Shown: positions 1 to 8,668, counted from the stretch's first letter. The stretch is 64,000 bases of DNA from Candidatus Thiodictyon syntrophicum (GCF_002813775.1 NZ_CP020370.1:310001-374000), one strand, 5' to 3'. Made by a program: numbers and translations. Notes: generated by a model from the letters alone, not told the origin.

Positions 1-1
1 G

Positions 2-361
2 CTACGCTCAGGATCAAAAGCAGAGACAGTATTTCTTGGAGAGATTGATATTTCTCACGAAGATGTACTCTGGAAAGAGCTTCTTTTATTCTTTATGAAC
101 ACTAAATCCACATCTAGATATCTCGATTTTCTGCGAGGAGTTCCGCCGCTTGATTTCGACCCAGAACGCGCAAGTGACTACCTTGACTGCTTCCAATCCG
201 ATGCGGCTAAGGCTTTTGTTATGGGAGAACTCGAGGAACATTACGAAGAATTGGGGGAGAAAGGCAACCGTCTTGAACTGATGGGGGTCATCGGTGCTCC
301 GAATGTTTTCTTCGACTCAATGGAAGACGAAGAGGATATTAGGGATAATGATGAAAATTGA
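2..361 (+). CDS. Hypothetical protein, 5' end outside window
   Basis: The frame is open from the first bases of the window through the stop at 359-361, so the first methionine at 95 is probably internal and this is the 3' part of a longer gene. The visible 119 residues are acidic, with a tail very rich in Asp and Glu (MEDEEDIRDNDEN). I recognise no domain. Base composition is clearly more AT-rich than almost everything else in the window, which suggests recent acquisition. Function unknown. Confidence 0.6.
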   Translation, partial: LRSGSKAETVFLGEIDISHEDVLWKELLLFFMNTKSTSRYLDFLRGVPPLDFDPERASDYLDCFQSDAAKAFVMGELEEHYEELGEKGNRLELMGVIGAPNVFFDSMEDEEDIRDNDEN

Positions 362-486
362 AGTATCAAGGGGAACAAGGACTCCATTTCTTTAACGCAC
401 TTTCCCAAGACATCAAGGAAGCTCGAACTGCGGCGGTGCGCCTCGGCCGATTCATTGATCCAACATTGGAAACGAAAAGGAGCTAG
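358..486 (+). CDS. Possible small ORF overlapping the previous stop
   Basis: A 42-codon frame could start at a TTG whose last bases overlap the stop of the upstream gene (TTGA), the usual arrangement for translational coupling. The predicted peptide (it contains FFNALSQDIKEAR and RLGRFIDPTLETK) has a natural-looking amino-acid mix but no recognised domain, and there is no good ribosome-binding site. It may instead be the truncated end of another gene. From 487 to 767 I see no gene. Confidence 0.2.
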   Translation: MKYQGEQGLHFFNALSQDIKEARTAAVRLGRFIDPTLETKRS

Positions 487-767
487 GCGGGAGTTGGAAT
501 AGGAAAAAGGGCTAGGCTTAATTATGAACTAAGAAAGATCACCTAACCTAGCTCAAAAGCGAGCGCGCGCCTCGTGAACCCACCCCGGTCATGTGGCCCC
601 TTGCGAGGTCTGCCCCCGGCGTCGTGCGTCCGGCTTCTTCGTCGCTGGCCCCGGCGTCGGCTCCAAGGCCAACGCGTAAACAGGGACAGACCACGGTTTC
701 CCGTGCCAATAGAGAGAATCCGTTGTCTGGCTCCAGTTTCCCCCCACTTTCCCCGCCCCAGTTTCCC

Positions 768-887
768 TTACAGTCTCGGTTTCCAGCGTTGGCTGGCAAC
801 TAGATTTCCGTTCTTGAAAGTATAAGTGAGAGTTTTCTTAACGGTTGGATTGATTAGACCATCATTAGGACCAGCAACCAACGCGGT
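768..887 (-). pseudogene. 3' fragment of LprI-like gene cut off by an insertion sequence
   Basis: On the minus strand the bases from 887 down to the stop at 768-770 continue, in frame, the gene that is broken at 2805. Joining the two parts and keeping one copy of the 9-bp duplication gives VVTAL followed by VAGPNDGLINPTVKKTLTY and a tail ending in QRWKPRL. This fits the usual end of such secreted proteins (a GPND segment, then a basic/aromatic strand). The fragment has no start of its own. Confidence 0.8.
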
Positions 888-2804
888 GGCCTTGATCATA
901 ACTCCGCCCACCCCCGTCACGCCGCCACCAGCGTCAGCGCCGGGCGCGTGACCGGTCGCGGTCGCCGCCGCCGCGCTGGCGGCGGCAGACCGACGTGCGC
1001 CAGCACGTGGTCAAACAGCGCCGGGTGAGCCCGCCCGAAGAAGCGTTCGGCGGCGGTGGTGCCATCGGGGCGGCGGACATAATAGTTGTGCATGGCCGTC
1101 AGGGCCGCCAGCTTGCGGTCACTGAGGCGGTGACTGCCGTGATGATAAAGCGACAGGTGGCCGTTGCGCCCTTCCACACAAGAGCTACTGCGCTGGAACA
1201 GATCGGCGCAACCGCCGGCGACCGCCTCGATCTGTGCGCGGCGCGTGGGCGCCAGGGCCTGCAGCGGATGCGTCGGCTGGCGCAAGGGTTCGAGCAACTG
1301 TGCGCTCAGCGCCGTGAGTCGATGGCGGGTGTCGGCGTGGCTGCTGCGCCCCGCCACCCGCGCCAGGTAGAGGGCCGGAATCAACTGGGTCAGAACCGCC
1401 TGCTCCACGTCGGGCGCCAGGTCCAGGGCGTCGACCCGGGTCTGGACGCGCGCCCAGAAGAACGCCAGGGTGGCCAACCACGGCACGGTCAGGCGCTGCG
1501 CCTTGGCGAGGTGTGCGCGGGCGCGTGCGGGCAAGTCGGCCGCGTCGGCGAGGTGTGCAAGGCGTGCCCAGACGTCGGCGAAGCGGGCGGCGACCTGCGC
1601 CACGGATTGCACCTGTCCGCTCACGAGGTCGTACGGGTGATACAGCAGGCCCAGTTCACGGATCTGCTCACGGGCTTGCGTTTGGCGTGTCAGGGCCTGG
1701 GTCTGCTCGGCTTCGGCCGCGACCAGTTCAGTTAAGGCCGCGTCGCTGCGGGCCGCGAAGGCCGGTGGTCGGCCGCGCGGATGAGGGACTTGCGCGTCAT
1801 ACGCCCGTTGCGCGGCCTGCGCCGCGTCCAGCGGCGCCTGGGCCGCCGCGACGGCGGCGCTGGCCTGTCTGACCTGGCGGTCCAGGTGCAGACTGGTCCC
1901 CTTGGACACCTCATACTGAGCATGGAACAGGTCCGGGGAATGCTGGGCGCCGAGGTCTTGCTCGTGGTGGTGCCGTAACGCCTTGGCTTCATCACTGGTG
2001 CCTTGGATGACGGTCACCGGCATCCCCGCCAGCGCCGTCTCCAGGGCCTGCGTCCAGGTCGCCGCCGTGCGATCGGGCGCGTACTGTTCCAGCAGAATGA
2101 AATTCGACACCGGCTCAATGGCGACCAGGCAGACGTCGGGGTGAAAGGTTTCATCCTCAGCGACCGTCAACTCCTGCGGCGGCATGCCGACAGCGAGGGC
2201 GACCCGCTGTTCCTGCGCCTGTTTGGCCACGGCCTCCTGCACCTGCACCGTCAGCGCATACTGGCTGCCATAGGAGGCCCCGACGAGCGCCGACAAGCCG
2301 CTCAGCTCCAGGAACTCACACACCATCCGCACCCCGGCGCCGGCCCGCAGGGTGATGATCAGATGCATCACCACGACCAGTTGGTGCAGCCACTGCGCCC
2401 CCGCCGGGGTCGCCAGGCACGCCGCCACCTCCACCGGCAACCCCGCCAACGGCGCCGCCGCGCGCCAGCCGCGCAACGTGCTGCGCGCCACCCCCAACTC
2501 CGCCGCCACCTGCCGCAGCGGGTGTCCCTGCGCCAACTGGCCAGCGGCGCGCCCGCATTGCTCCGCCCGCTCCAAGCGGGTGCAGTGCTTCACCGTGCAC
2601 CGCCGCGCGCCGGCCAGGCACGGCCGGGTGGCGAATGCCTGGCATCTGGGCTAAAGTCAGTGGCGGCAGGACCTTCGGACATTGTTGACTACCCCGGGTT
2701 AGTTTGCACTTCCAAGGGTATGAAAATTCGGAGGTCCTGCCAACCTCCCCGACACCGATGACCGAGTTCAGTGCTTGGTCTTGGGCGGATTTATGATCAA
2801 GGCC
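888..2804 (-). mobile_element. Complete insertion sequence, 1,917 bp, with 9-bp target duplication
   Basis: The ends are inverted repeats of about 23 bp with one mismatch. Both begin GGCCTTGATCATAA when read inwards (888 onward on plus, 2804 backward on minus) and continue to a shared TCCGCCCA. The target sequence CAACGCGGT occurs immediately outside both ends (879-887 and 2805-2813), a perfect 9-bp duplication. The single gene inside encodes a DUF6399-like transposase. Intact ends and a perfect duplication indicate a recent insertion; it splits an LprI-like gene. Confidence 0.88.
917..2593 (-). CDS. Putative transposase (DUF6399-like)
   Basis: This 558-residue protein is the only gene of the insertion sequence at 888-2804. 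Residues 1-50 look like a helix-turn-helix (Glu-Arg-Ala start, then LRQVAAELGVARSTLRGWR). The middle has acidic residues of a probable DDE-type catalytic core (TVAEDETFHPD) and an Ala/Gln-rich coiled coil. The C-terminal part (SSCVEGRNGHLSLYHHG, then LAALTAMHNYYVRRPDGT) is characteristic of DUF6399 proteins, which I recall as transposase-like proteins in cyanobacteria and proteobacteria. The frame is intact. The IS family name is not certain. Confidence 0.75.
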   Translation of the reverse strand: MKHCTRLERAEQCGRAAGQLAQGHPLRQVAAELGVARSTLRGWRAAAPLAGLPVEVAACLATPAGAQWLHQLVVVMHLIITLRAGAGVRMVCEFLELSGLSALVGASYGSQYALTVQVQEAVAKQAQEQRVALAVGMPPQELTVAEDETFHPDVCLVAIEPVSNFILLEQYAPDRTAATWTQALETALAGMPVTVIQGTSDEAKALRHHHEQDLGAQHSPDLFHAQYEVSKGTSLHLDRQVRQASAAVAAAQAPLDAAQAAQRAYDAQVPHPRGRPPAFAARSDAALTELVAAEAEQTQALTRQTQAREQIRELGLLYHPYDLVSGQVQSVAQVAARFADVWARLAHLADAADLPARARAHLAKAQRLTVPWLATLAFFWARVQTRVDALDLAPDVEQAVLTQLIPALYLARVAGRSSHADTRHRLTALSAQLLEPLRQPTHPLQALAPTRRAQIEAVAGGCADLFQRSSSCVEGRNGHLSLYHHGSHRLSDRKLAALTAMHNYYVRRPDGTTAAERFFGRAHPALFDHVLAHVGLPPPARRRRPRPVTRPALTLVAA

Positions 2805-3521
2805 CAACGCGGTCACCACTATTTTTCCTCCGCTTATTGCTAATGACTGTATTTCTGTTCGATCCCCAAGATAATGACCCAACGTCCCTTTGTTGCCTGC
2901 GATTAAAGCAACCAAATACGTGAATCTCCCCGATCCTCCTGTATTGTTTACTATTATTGCTGCCCCATCATTAATGCCGTCCCCAGTGAGATCGCCAAAT
3001 GCTGTATTCGGTACTTCGGTATAACCCTCATTATAGCTCGAATCCTGTTCCGCGGCTCCATTGGTAGCTTTCGCTTCCGTTTCAGCATCTTCTTCTATGC
3101 CAAGCAGCGATAAAGGGTTATTGAAATCTTTTTCAGTAATCGGTCCTGACCGCCTCACGCTTGACTTGGGGCGTGAGTTGCTCCCCGTGGCGGTCGAAGT
3201 GAGCTCGCCTATCCGGCTAGTGAACGCATCTGCCACGCAGCGGCGCGTGTCACGGCGTGAGCCGCAGTCGTTGCGGACTCTCAGCCAGGCGATTTGCTCA
3301 GCCTTGAGGTTCTGACGCCGATCTTTTGGAATGCTGTTCCGCAACGAGGCATACAGATCGGCCATTTGTCGGTCGAGTGTCGCAAGGTCGGCGTCTTTAC
3401 AGATAAGTCGCTCTACCGTTTGAGTGGCTTTGGCGCAGTCGAAGCTTGGACCGGCGGCATGAACCTTGCCCGCGATGCAAACAAGTAATGATCCGGCGAT
3501 GGCAGGTAACGAGCGATTCAT
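2805..3521 (-). pseudogene. 5' part of secreted LprI-like protein gene, interrupted by an insertion sequence
   Basis: The start at 3521 follows a GGAG and begins a signal peptide (MNRSLPAIAGSLLVCIAGKVHA). Residues about 25-110 form an LprI N-terminal (DUF1311) domain with the paired cysteines expected of it (FDCAKATQTVERLIC, then RNDC and RRCV). Lysozyme-inhibitor family members of this type act in the periplasm. The C-terminal part has the strand TAFGDLTGDGINDGAAI, a VCBS-like calcium-loop pattern. The reading frame runs on into the insertion sequence at 2804; the true end is at 768-887. Any translated protein would be a fusion with transposon-derived sequence. Confidence 0.8.
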
Positions 3522-3747
3522 GGATGGCTCCGGTTCATGGAAAAACACGATAGGCTCACTGCGATTCCGCGGCGCCAGACCTAACACCAAACACTTATCA
3601 TGGTGAAGACTAACTCCGCGGGACGCTGTTCGTCATGTCCGGCTTGGGCTTACAACTTTATCTAGTATCATCCCCGTCTCGCACTGATGTCCGAGCCTCT
3701 TCACACCGTCACCCGCTCTCCAGACCCGAACTATGATTTTCTCCTGG

Positions 3748-3963
3748 TTATTTGCTCTGGGAAGCCCTAAAACAGTAGTCTGCACCAGATTTCTGCCCAG
3801 CCTCTGTTCTGGGTTTGCGTGGCGGAAACCGGAACAGCTTCTCCCCAGACTGCGCCTGACGCTTAAGGATGTCGTCGAAGATCGCATTGGGATCGTGTCC
3901 GAATTCTGCCGCGTAGGCTTCGCGCAGGGCACGGGTTTCGACGACGATGGGGTCTTGCCACAT
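3748..3963 (-). CDS. Small protein paired with PIN-domain gene
   Basis: The gene encodes 71 residues and starts 3 bases after the stop of the PIN gene upstream, with GGAGG just before it. The N-terminal 50 residues (DPIVVETRALREAYAAEF, then RQAQSGEKLFRFPPRKPR) match the small partner often found beside this kind of PIN gene. The last 20 residues look unrelated, so the 3' end may be frayed. It may be the antitoxin, although it lies downstream of the toxin. Role inferred from position only. Confidence 0.6.
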   Translation of the reverse strand: MWQDPIVVETRALREAYAAEFGHDPNAIFDDILKRQAQSGEKLFRFPPRKPRTEAGQKSGADYCFRASQSK

Positions 3964-3966
3964 CGG

Positions 3967-4443
3967 TTAGTCCTCCATTAACTCGGTTGGGGTGCAGATG
4001 ATTGGCGGCTCGACCCCGTGCGAACGGCAAACGGTTTCGATCTTCGAGCGTAAGCTGGCATTGGCAATATGTGAGCAGTTCCATGTCAGCAGATAGTCGA
4101 CGGCGTTTACCGCAGCAATGGCAATGTGATAGGCGTCGATCTCGGCCTGACTGGGGAGCGCGCCCTCGGCGACGAGGGCGAGACCGAGCGCTCTGACCTC
4201 CTCGGTTGCTTCCAGCTTGGGAATGCGCGCAATCGCGTCGAGCCGACGCGTTGCGGCTTCTGGGTGCCCTTTGCTCGCCTCGGCAACGACGAAGGATGAA
4301 ACGAAGACCTCGAACTGATTGCGCCGACCATCCCACCAGTCCGTCGTCGCAACCTGGTTTGCCGCCGTCCGGAGGTCGTTACTCGGGCGCGCGGTCAGGT
4401 AGCTGATCACTGAGGTTTCAATGTAGACCTTGGGTTTGGACAT
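3967..4443 (-). CDS. PIN-domain protein, probable VapC-like toxin
   Basis: This 158-residue protein has the PIN nuclease layout: a first strand with YIETSVISYLT (an acidic residue after the opening strand), a central VVAEASKG giving the next acidic residue, and a C-terminal IDAYHIAIAAVNAVDYLLTWN carrying the conserved Asp and the TWN end motif. PIN toxins of the VapC type are Mg-dependent RNases that cut tRNA or rRNA. It forms a two-gene unit with the small gene at 3748-3963. The frame is complete. Confidence 0.8.
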   Translation of the reverse strand: MSKPKVYIETSVISYLTARPSNDLRTAANQVATTDWWDGRRNQFEVFVSSFVVAEASKGHPEAATRRLDAIARIPKLEATEEVRALGLALVAEGALPSQAEIDAYHIAIAAVNAVDYLLTWNCSHIANASLRSKIETVCRSHGVEPPIICTPTELMED

Positions 4444-4488
4444 GTCGCGGTTGCTCGGGGTTCCGGCGGGGTTCCGGGGACAGTATAC

Positions 4489-4788
4489 CTAACCCCTTGG
4501 CTTGATCGAGCGTCCGCCTTCAGGCTGATCGCAGACCGATGCAAGCAGGACGCAGGTGTCCGCTCCGGGTCGGCTCCGGTAAGTCAAAAGCCGTCTCTTG
4601 ATATGCGTGACGACCCGATGCATTTCTGCGCACTTTAACTTCGCCTTCTTGGGGTGCCCGTGGAGTCGGACGTCCTGCCGGGCCAGTGCCCGGGGCTCCC
4701 TGAGCAGCGGGAAGTTGCGCAGTCGTCGTTTCAGCGCCCGTGGCTTGATGCGACCGGGGACGGCCCCGCCGCCGCCGTCACCGACGGT
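4489..4788 (-). pseudogene. C-terminal remnant of an IS4-type transposase
   Basis: An open minus-strand frame without a start reads GRIKPRALKRRLRNFPLL followed by a basic tail with HPKKAKLKCAEMHRVVTH. The pattern I(V)PRxxKRRxxxFPLL is how many IS4-family transposases end. Everything upstream of this tail is missing: the frame begins just after a stop and abuts the next gene. No terminal repeats are seen. It occupies the otherwise gene-free stretch 4444-4797. Confidence 0.5.
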
Positions 4789-4797
4789 TCAACGAGG

Positions 4798-6273
4798 TCA
4801 GGTCTCGGTCCACCGCACCCGCTCGGCCTCGACCCCCCGCTGCGCCAGTCCGCGGCGCAGGCGCGTGAGCAGCGGGGCGGGGCCGGCGAGATAGTAGCGC
4901 GCGTCCCCGAGGTCCGCGGCGCTGGGGTCCCGGGCCGCGGCCAGTTCGGCGAGCAGGTCCTCCGGGGTCTCGTGCGGCAGCGCCCGGTACCCGAAGTTGT
5001 CCAGCGACTCCTTGAGCGCCCGCGCCCAGTGCGCCTGGTGGTGGCCCTCCGGCTGGGTGGTACCCCACCACAGTTGCAGTGAATCGAGACGGTCGATGGA
5101 GACGGCGTGTTCGATCATGCTCTTGAGCGGGGCGATGCCGTCGCCGAGCGCAATGAAGACGGCCGGGTCCGGTGACTCCTCGTCCAGCACGCAGTCCCCC
5201 CAGGGGCCTTCCACGAGGATCGGGTCCCCGGGCCGCAGGTCCGCGAAGACGGCCGTGGCGAAGGGGTCCGGGCCGCGGCGCACGAAGAACCAGAGGCTGC
5301 GCCCGTCACAGGGGCAGTTGGCGAGTGGGAGTTCGCGGCTGGCACCGTTGTCCAGGGTGAGCCGGACCCGCTGGCCGGCCATGAAACGCAGGGTCTGGGA
5401 GCGCGGGGTCTGGAGATTGAGGCTCACGAGGTCCGGGCCGAGCGCCTCGCGCCGGCGCAGCCCGGCGCGGATCTCCTGGCGGGGCAGGTCGTCCGCGCTG
5501 CGCGCCTCCACCGCCTCCAGGACCAGGTCGGAGACGGCCGTCCAGGAACACGCGAGGATGTAGCCCTGCGCCCGCTCGCGCTCGCCGAGCACGTAGTCGT
5601 GCCGGTGGATCGGGGCGACCTCACCGCTTACCACCCGCGCCCGGCACTGGCCGCAGGTGCCGCTCGCACAGCCGTAGCTCAGGTGGACCCCGGCGCGGAC
5701 CGCCGCGTCGAGGATGGACTCCTTGCCCTCGACGAAGAAGTCGTGACCGCTCGGGAGCAGGCGGACGTTGGCGGCCATGATCCGCAGGACATTGTCGAGC
5801 GCGAAGAGGCGCGCGGCGGGGTCATCGGGCGCCAGGCTCCGGGACTCGCGGCGTGCCGCGGCCAGCCAGTCGCGCAGCGACTCAAGGTCCCGAAACGGGG
5901 CGGACGCCGACGCATCGGACGCGAGGGCGGCGAGCCCGGCCTGCACCTGATCGAGCAAGGCCTCCGCCGCCGCCAGGGCCGAGCGCTTGGCCACCAGGGC
6001 GTCGCTCAGGCCCCGCAGGCGCCCGACCAGGACCTCGGGGGACGGCAGGGCCGCGTCGAGATGCCGGCTCGGCAGGGCCAGGGCCTTGATCCGGTCGACC
6101 CGTGCGAGGGCGCCCTCGCGCTCGAGCACCAGGTCCGGGTAGAGCTTGAGCAGCTCGCGCACGGCCACGCTCCCCTCGAAGGTCGGCAGGTCACCCTGGC
6201 GGATGCGCCGCTGGATCTCGGCGCGGGTCACCCCGGCGAGTCGGGCCGCACGGGACAGGCTGAGTGCATTCAT
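4798..6273 (-). CDS. 2Fe-2S ferredoxin / FAD-NAD(P)H oxidoreductase fusion with N-terminal HTH-like region
   Basis: The chosen ATG at 6273 follows GGGGAG; an upstream in-frame start has no such site. The 491 residues contain, in order, a helical region resembling a MerR-type HTH (SRAARLAGVTRAEIQRRI), a helical linker, a plant-type ferredoxin domain with CASGTCGQC and a fourth Cys in YILACSW (about 230-310), then an FNR-like module with the flavin motif RELPLANCP and the pyridine-nucleotide motif ALGDGIAPLKSM. Such proteins move electrons from NAD(P)H through FAD to an iron-sulfur cluster and then to a partner. The partner is unknown and the neighbours do not suggest one. Confidence 0.75.
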   Translation of the reverse strand: MNALSLSRAARLAGVTRAEIQRRIRQGDLPTFEGSVAVRELLKLYPDLVLEREGALARVDRIKALALPSRHLDAALPSPEVLVGRLRGLSDALVAKRSALAAAEALLDQVQAGLAALASDASASAPFRDLESLRDWLAAARRESRSLAPDDPAARLFALDNVLRIMAANVRLLPSGHDFFVEGKESILDAAVRAGVHLSYGCASGTCGQCRARVVSGEVAPIHRHDYVLGERERAQGYILACSWTAVSDLVLEAVEARSADDLPRQEIRAGLRRREALGPDLVSLNLQTPRSQTLRFMAGQRVRLTLDNGASRELPLANCPCDGRSLWFFVRRGPDPFATAVFADLRPGDPILVEGPWGDCVLDEESPDPAVFIALGDGIAPLKSMIEHAVSIDRLDSLQLWWGTTQPEGHHQAHWARALKESLDNFGYRALPHETPEDLLAELAAARDPSAADLGDARYYLAGPAPLLTRLRRGLAQRGVEAERVRWTET

Positions 6274-6604
6274 GGCTGGGCTCCCCACCGGCCGCGCCGG
6301 GTCAATGGTCCACCGATACCGTCCCGAGGGACTGTGCGAGCATTCCGAACCGCCATCGTACCCCATCGTGGAGCGCGCGGGGCGGACGATCGCTTGCCGA
6401 CACGAAGCGCAGGCTTGCCTTCATCCCCGATAATCAGATGATCGCCGGTACCGGCGTTACGGATGATCGCGGCTGGTTTTGCCGCGCTGTTGTTGAGCGT
6501 CTTAACCCCGGTTCCGGTCGTGCTGCTTTCACCGGGCACGCCGACGTTTTTCACGCTGAAGCCATGCAGAGGCGGATAATCCTTTTCCTTGCGGAGGCTG
6601 CCAG
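6274..6604 (+). other. Gene-free stretch between divergent genes
   Basis: About 330 bp separate the ferredoxin-reductase gene (minus) from the protease gene (plus), so promoters for both must lie here. On the minus strand 6400-6600 reads as an open, non-repetitive frame (for example HGFSVKNVGVPGESS), which could be a gene remnant, but there is no start and no recognisable family. Confidence 0.3.
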
Positions 6605-7177
6605 ATGTTGCCGAGCTGTTTTCGTCGGTCGGTACTGGTATTGCAGGCTGTCGCCCTGGCGGCGCTGGCAACATCCGTGGCGCTTGCGCAGACAGGGGGC
6701 GAAGATGGCCCGTGCGAGGCCTCGCGGGCGTCCATGCCGGCCGTCATCGGGTGGGCGGAGAACGTGCGCCTCACGGCACTGGGTATAGAACAGGCGGCGC
6801 TTATGGATACCGGCGCCAGCCTCGGCGCGCTCGATGCCGCTATTATGCGGATCAGCGGTGGCGATACGCCGGGCACTCCCGAACGCGTCGTGTTCGCCAT
6901 TACTGACGGCAAGGGCGGGACCGTTGTCGTGCAGCGTGATATCGTCGCTTGGATCAGGATCAAGAACAAAGGCGCGGCTGGTACGACGCGGCGGCCGGTG
7001 GTCATGATGGAGATCTGTCTCGCCGGCAAGACGATCACCGAGCGCATGACGCTGACCGACCGTCGGGCCTTTTCCTACCCGATCCTGGTCGGCCGCAATT
7101 TTCTCCGCGCCGGGCGCTTCCTGGTCGATGCGGATACGCGTTACACGCAGGCCCCGCGGTGCCGCGGTTTACCCTGA
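6605..7177 (+). CDS. Secreted retropepsin-like / RimK-associated protease-domain protein
   Basis: This 190-residue protein starts with a signal peptide ending near VALAQ. The motif ALMDTGASLGALDA (about residues 62-75) is the aspartyl-protease DTGA signature shared by retropepsins and the putative zinc-protease family PF05618. The C-terminal part ends in FSYPILVGRNFLRAGRFLVD, as in that family. A periplasmic location is expected. The substrate is unknown and the gene is alone between repeats and a divergent neighbour. Confidence 0.7.
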   Translation: MLPSCFRRSVLVLQAVALAALATSVALAQTGGEDGPCEASRASMPAVIGWAENVRLTALGIEQAALMDTGASLGALDAAIMRISGGDTPGTPERVVFAITDGKGGTVVVQRDIVAWIRIKNKGAAGTTRRPVVMMEICLAGKTITERMTLTDRRAFSYPILVGRNFLRAGRFLVDADTRYTQAPRCRGLP

Positions 7178-7196
7178 GAGTCGCGCAGCGACGCGG

Positions 7197-7325
7197 TGGG
7201 AGCGGCTTCAGCCGCGACGGGGTTTCGCGGGTTACCCGAGCGTCGCGGGTCACCGCCTCTGCGCCTCTGCGTGAGACCTCTTAAAGAATCTCACGCAGAG
7301 GCGCAGAGACGCAGAGAAGAATAGA
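7197..7325. repeat. Two intergenic hairpin repeats
   Basis: GGGAGCGGCTTCAGCCGCGA at 7199-7218 has a second copy at 19808-19827. Directly after it, 7255-7320 is an inverted repeat: a GCGCCTCTGCGTGAGA arm at 7261-7280 is mirrored by TCTCACGCAGAGGCGC near 7290. Short palindromes of this kind are common between genes in such genomes and may end transcription of the gene at 6605-7177. Confidence 0.7.
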
Positions 7326-7509
7326 GCGTTGCAAGCGCTGATCCCGTCACCCGGCGGGTGCGCCGTGCGACAGAGTATCGCATTGAGAAACTGTGCGTCT
7401 TTGGTCCCGGTATCGCGCACCTCGCAGCGCCGGACCGGGCCTGCCGGGACCGCCTCCTGCGCCCACAGGCAGTCGAGCTTCTCCCGCCAGCGTCACCGCA
7501 CCTGCGCTG

Positions 7510-8053
7510 TCACGGCTCGACCCCCAACTCGCGCAGCTTGGCGCGGCATTCCGCGATCTGCGCGGCGAGTTCGAAGCGCTGGGCTGGGTTGCTGCTCAGC
7601 GCCTCCTGCTCCAGCAGGAACTCGAGCTTCTTGCGCCAGATGGCCGCCGCCCGGGGATAGGTCGGCGAGCCTGGGGTGGCCGCCCGCGGCGGGGCCGATT
7701 CCCGGGCCGAGGACCAGCCGCAGACCTGGACGGCACCGCCCCAGCCGCGCGCCTTGACCCCGTTCAGCCAGCGTTTGACCAGCGCCGTCTTGCCCGTCCC
7801 GCCGGGGGGCGATCAGCTCCACCACCGCGATCCCGGAGCCGGGCGACCAGGCGGCGTCGAGCGCCGCCAGTTCAGGCCCGCGGCCGAGGAAGTGCTCGGC
7901 GCCGGCGGGGAGGTGGTGGAGGTCGATGCGGGCGGGGGCCGCGGACGCGCGCAGCCGTTCGCCCCCGGCCGTGGCCCCGGCGTCCTCAGGCCCCGCGTGG
8001 GGAGGCTGGTCCCGGTGGCTGTCGCAAACAATGACCCGCGGTGCTCTGTCCAT
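7510..8053 (-). pseudogene. Frameshifted and shortened P-loop NTPase gene
   Basis: From 8053 the frame reads to HFLGRGPELAALDAAW and VVELIAP, the lead-in to a P-loop. After that the correct frame shifts by one base and continues with PGGTGKTALVKRWLNGV, a clear Walker A. The shift coincides with a run of six C (minus strand, near 7805); five would restore the frame. The second frame then goes to a helical end (RKKLEFLLEQEALSSNPAQ, then AECRAKLRELGVEP) resembling the helical regions attached to TIR/CHAT/STAND proteins. The central NTPase body is missing, so it is internally deleted as well as frameshifted. Confidence 0.65.
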
Positions 8054-8085
8054 GTCCGGCCTTGTGGCGCTACTGGTGTGTTAGG

Positions 8086-8215
8086 TGAACTCCGGATAAT
8101 GTTGTACCCATATCACAGACCGGAGGTCGAGGCTTCAGCCGGACGCGGCGCCGCCCGCTAAAGCGTCGACCTCCGGTCGAGTCGCCTCGCTCACCGCAGG
8201 TCGAGCCTCCCTGAA
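8086..8215. repeat. 130-bp dispersed repeat, inverted copy at 33.2 kb
   Basis: The sequence from GGTGAACTCCG (8086) through CGGAGGTCGAGGCTTCAGCC to the CGAGTCGCCTCGCT near 8180-8195 is found again, reversed, at 33194-33325, with only scattered differences. Internally it is a hairpin with GACCGGAGGTCGAGGC and GTCGACCTCCGGTC arms. It forms the 3' end of the gene at 8135-8557. Confidence 0.8.
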
Positions 8216-8557
8216 GAGACACTGCGCCGGGGCCTCCAGGTGTTCCGCGATCTTCTGCTGGGCCAGGTCGCACAGGCCGCACTGATGACAGGCGGGGCTG
8301 CCGTGGGGGCTCAAGGGGAGCATCGCACGCAGGCGTTGACCCCATACGGCACTGAGGTCGCTGTCGGCGGGGTGGGTTTGAAGAACCTGCTCCGCCTCGG
8401 CGCTCAACCGGGAAATGACATCCTCCAACTCCCGGCAATGTTCGCGCCGCCCGGCGGCGTCGATCAGGCTGTTCAGGCACTCGACGAAGGCGCGGTTGCG
8501 CCGGTCGGTCTCGGCGTCACCGCTGCGATAGCGGCTGTTCCAGCGGATGGGGCGCAT
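8135..8557 (-). CDS. Hemerythrin-like protein with cysteine cluster, 3' end in a repeat
   Basis: The 140-residue product begins IRWNSRYRSGDAETDRRNRA, which follows the bacteriohemerythrin opening (I-x-W near the start, then G-x-x-x-x-D). The histidines that bind the di-iron centre in that family are mostly absent, for example Asn replaces His after the Asp. A second region has CHQCGLCDLAQQ, a tight Cys cluster not typical of hemerythrins. The last 25 residues are a translation of the dispersed repeat at 8086-8215, so the original end has been replaced. A degenerate or repurposed relative is likely. Confidence 0.45.
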   Translation of the reverse strand: MRPIRWNSRYRSGDAETDRRNRAFVECLNSLIDAAGRREHCRELEDVISRLSAEAEQVLQTHPADSDLSAVWGQRLRAMLPLSPHGSPACHQCGLCDLAQQKIAEHLEAPAQCLFREARPAVSEATRPEVDALAGGAASG

Positions 8558-8668
8558 GATCCGGCTCCAGTGTGCGGTGTGGGCGGAAGGTTCTCAGGTG
8601 GGTGCGTCGGTGGGCACCAGTACACCCAGATGGGAAAAGCTCGGACCTTTGGCAAGAGCCTGTACCGG

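Noticed and set aside
995-1735. Plus-strand ORF inside the first IS
   Set aside because: It is antisense to the transposase gene and shows no domain.
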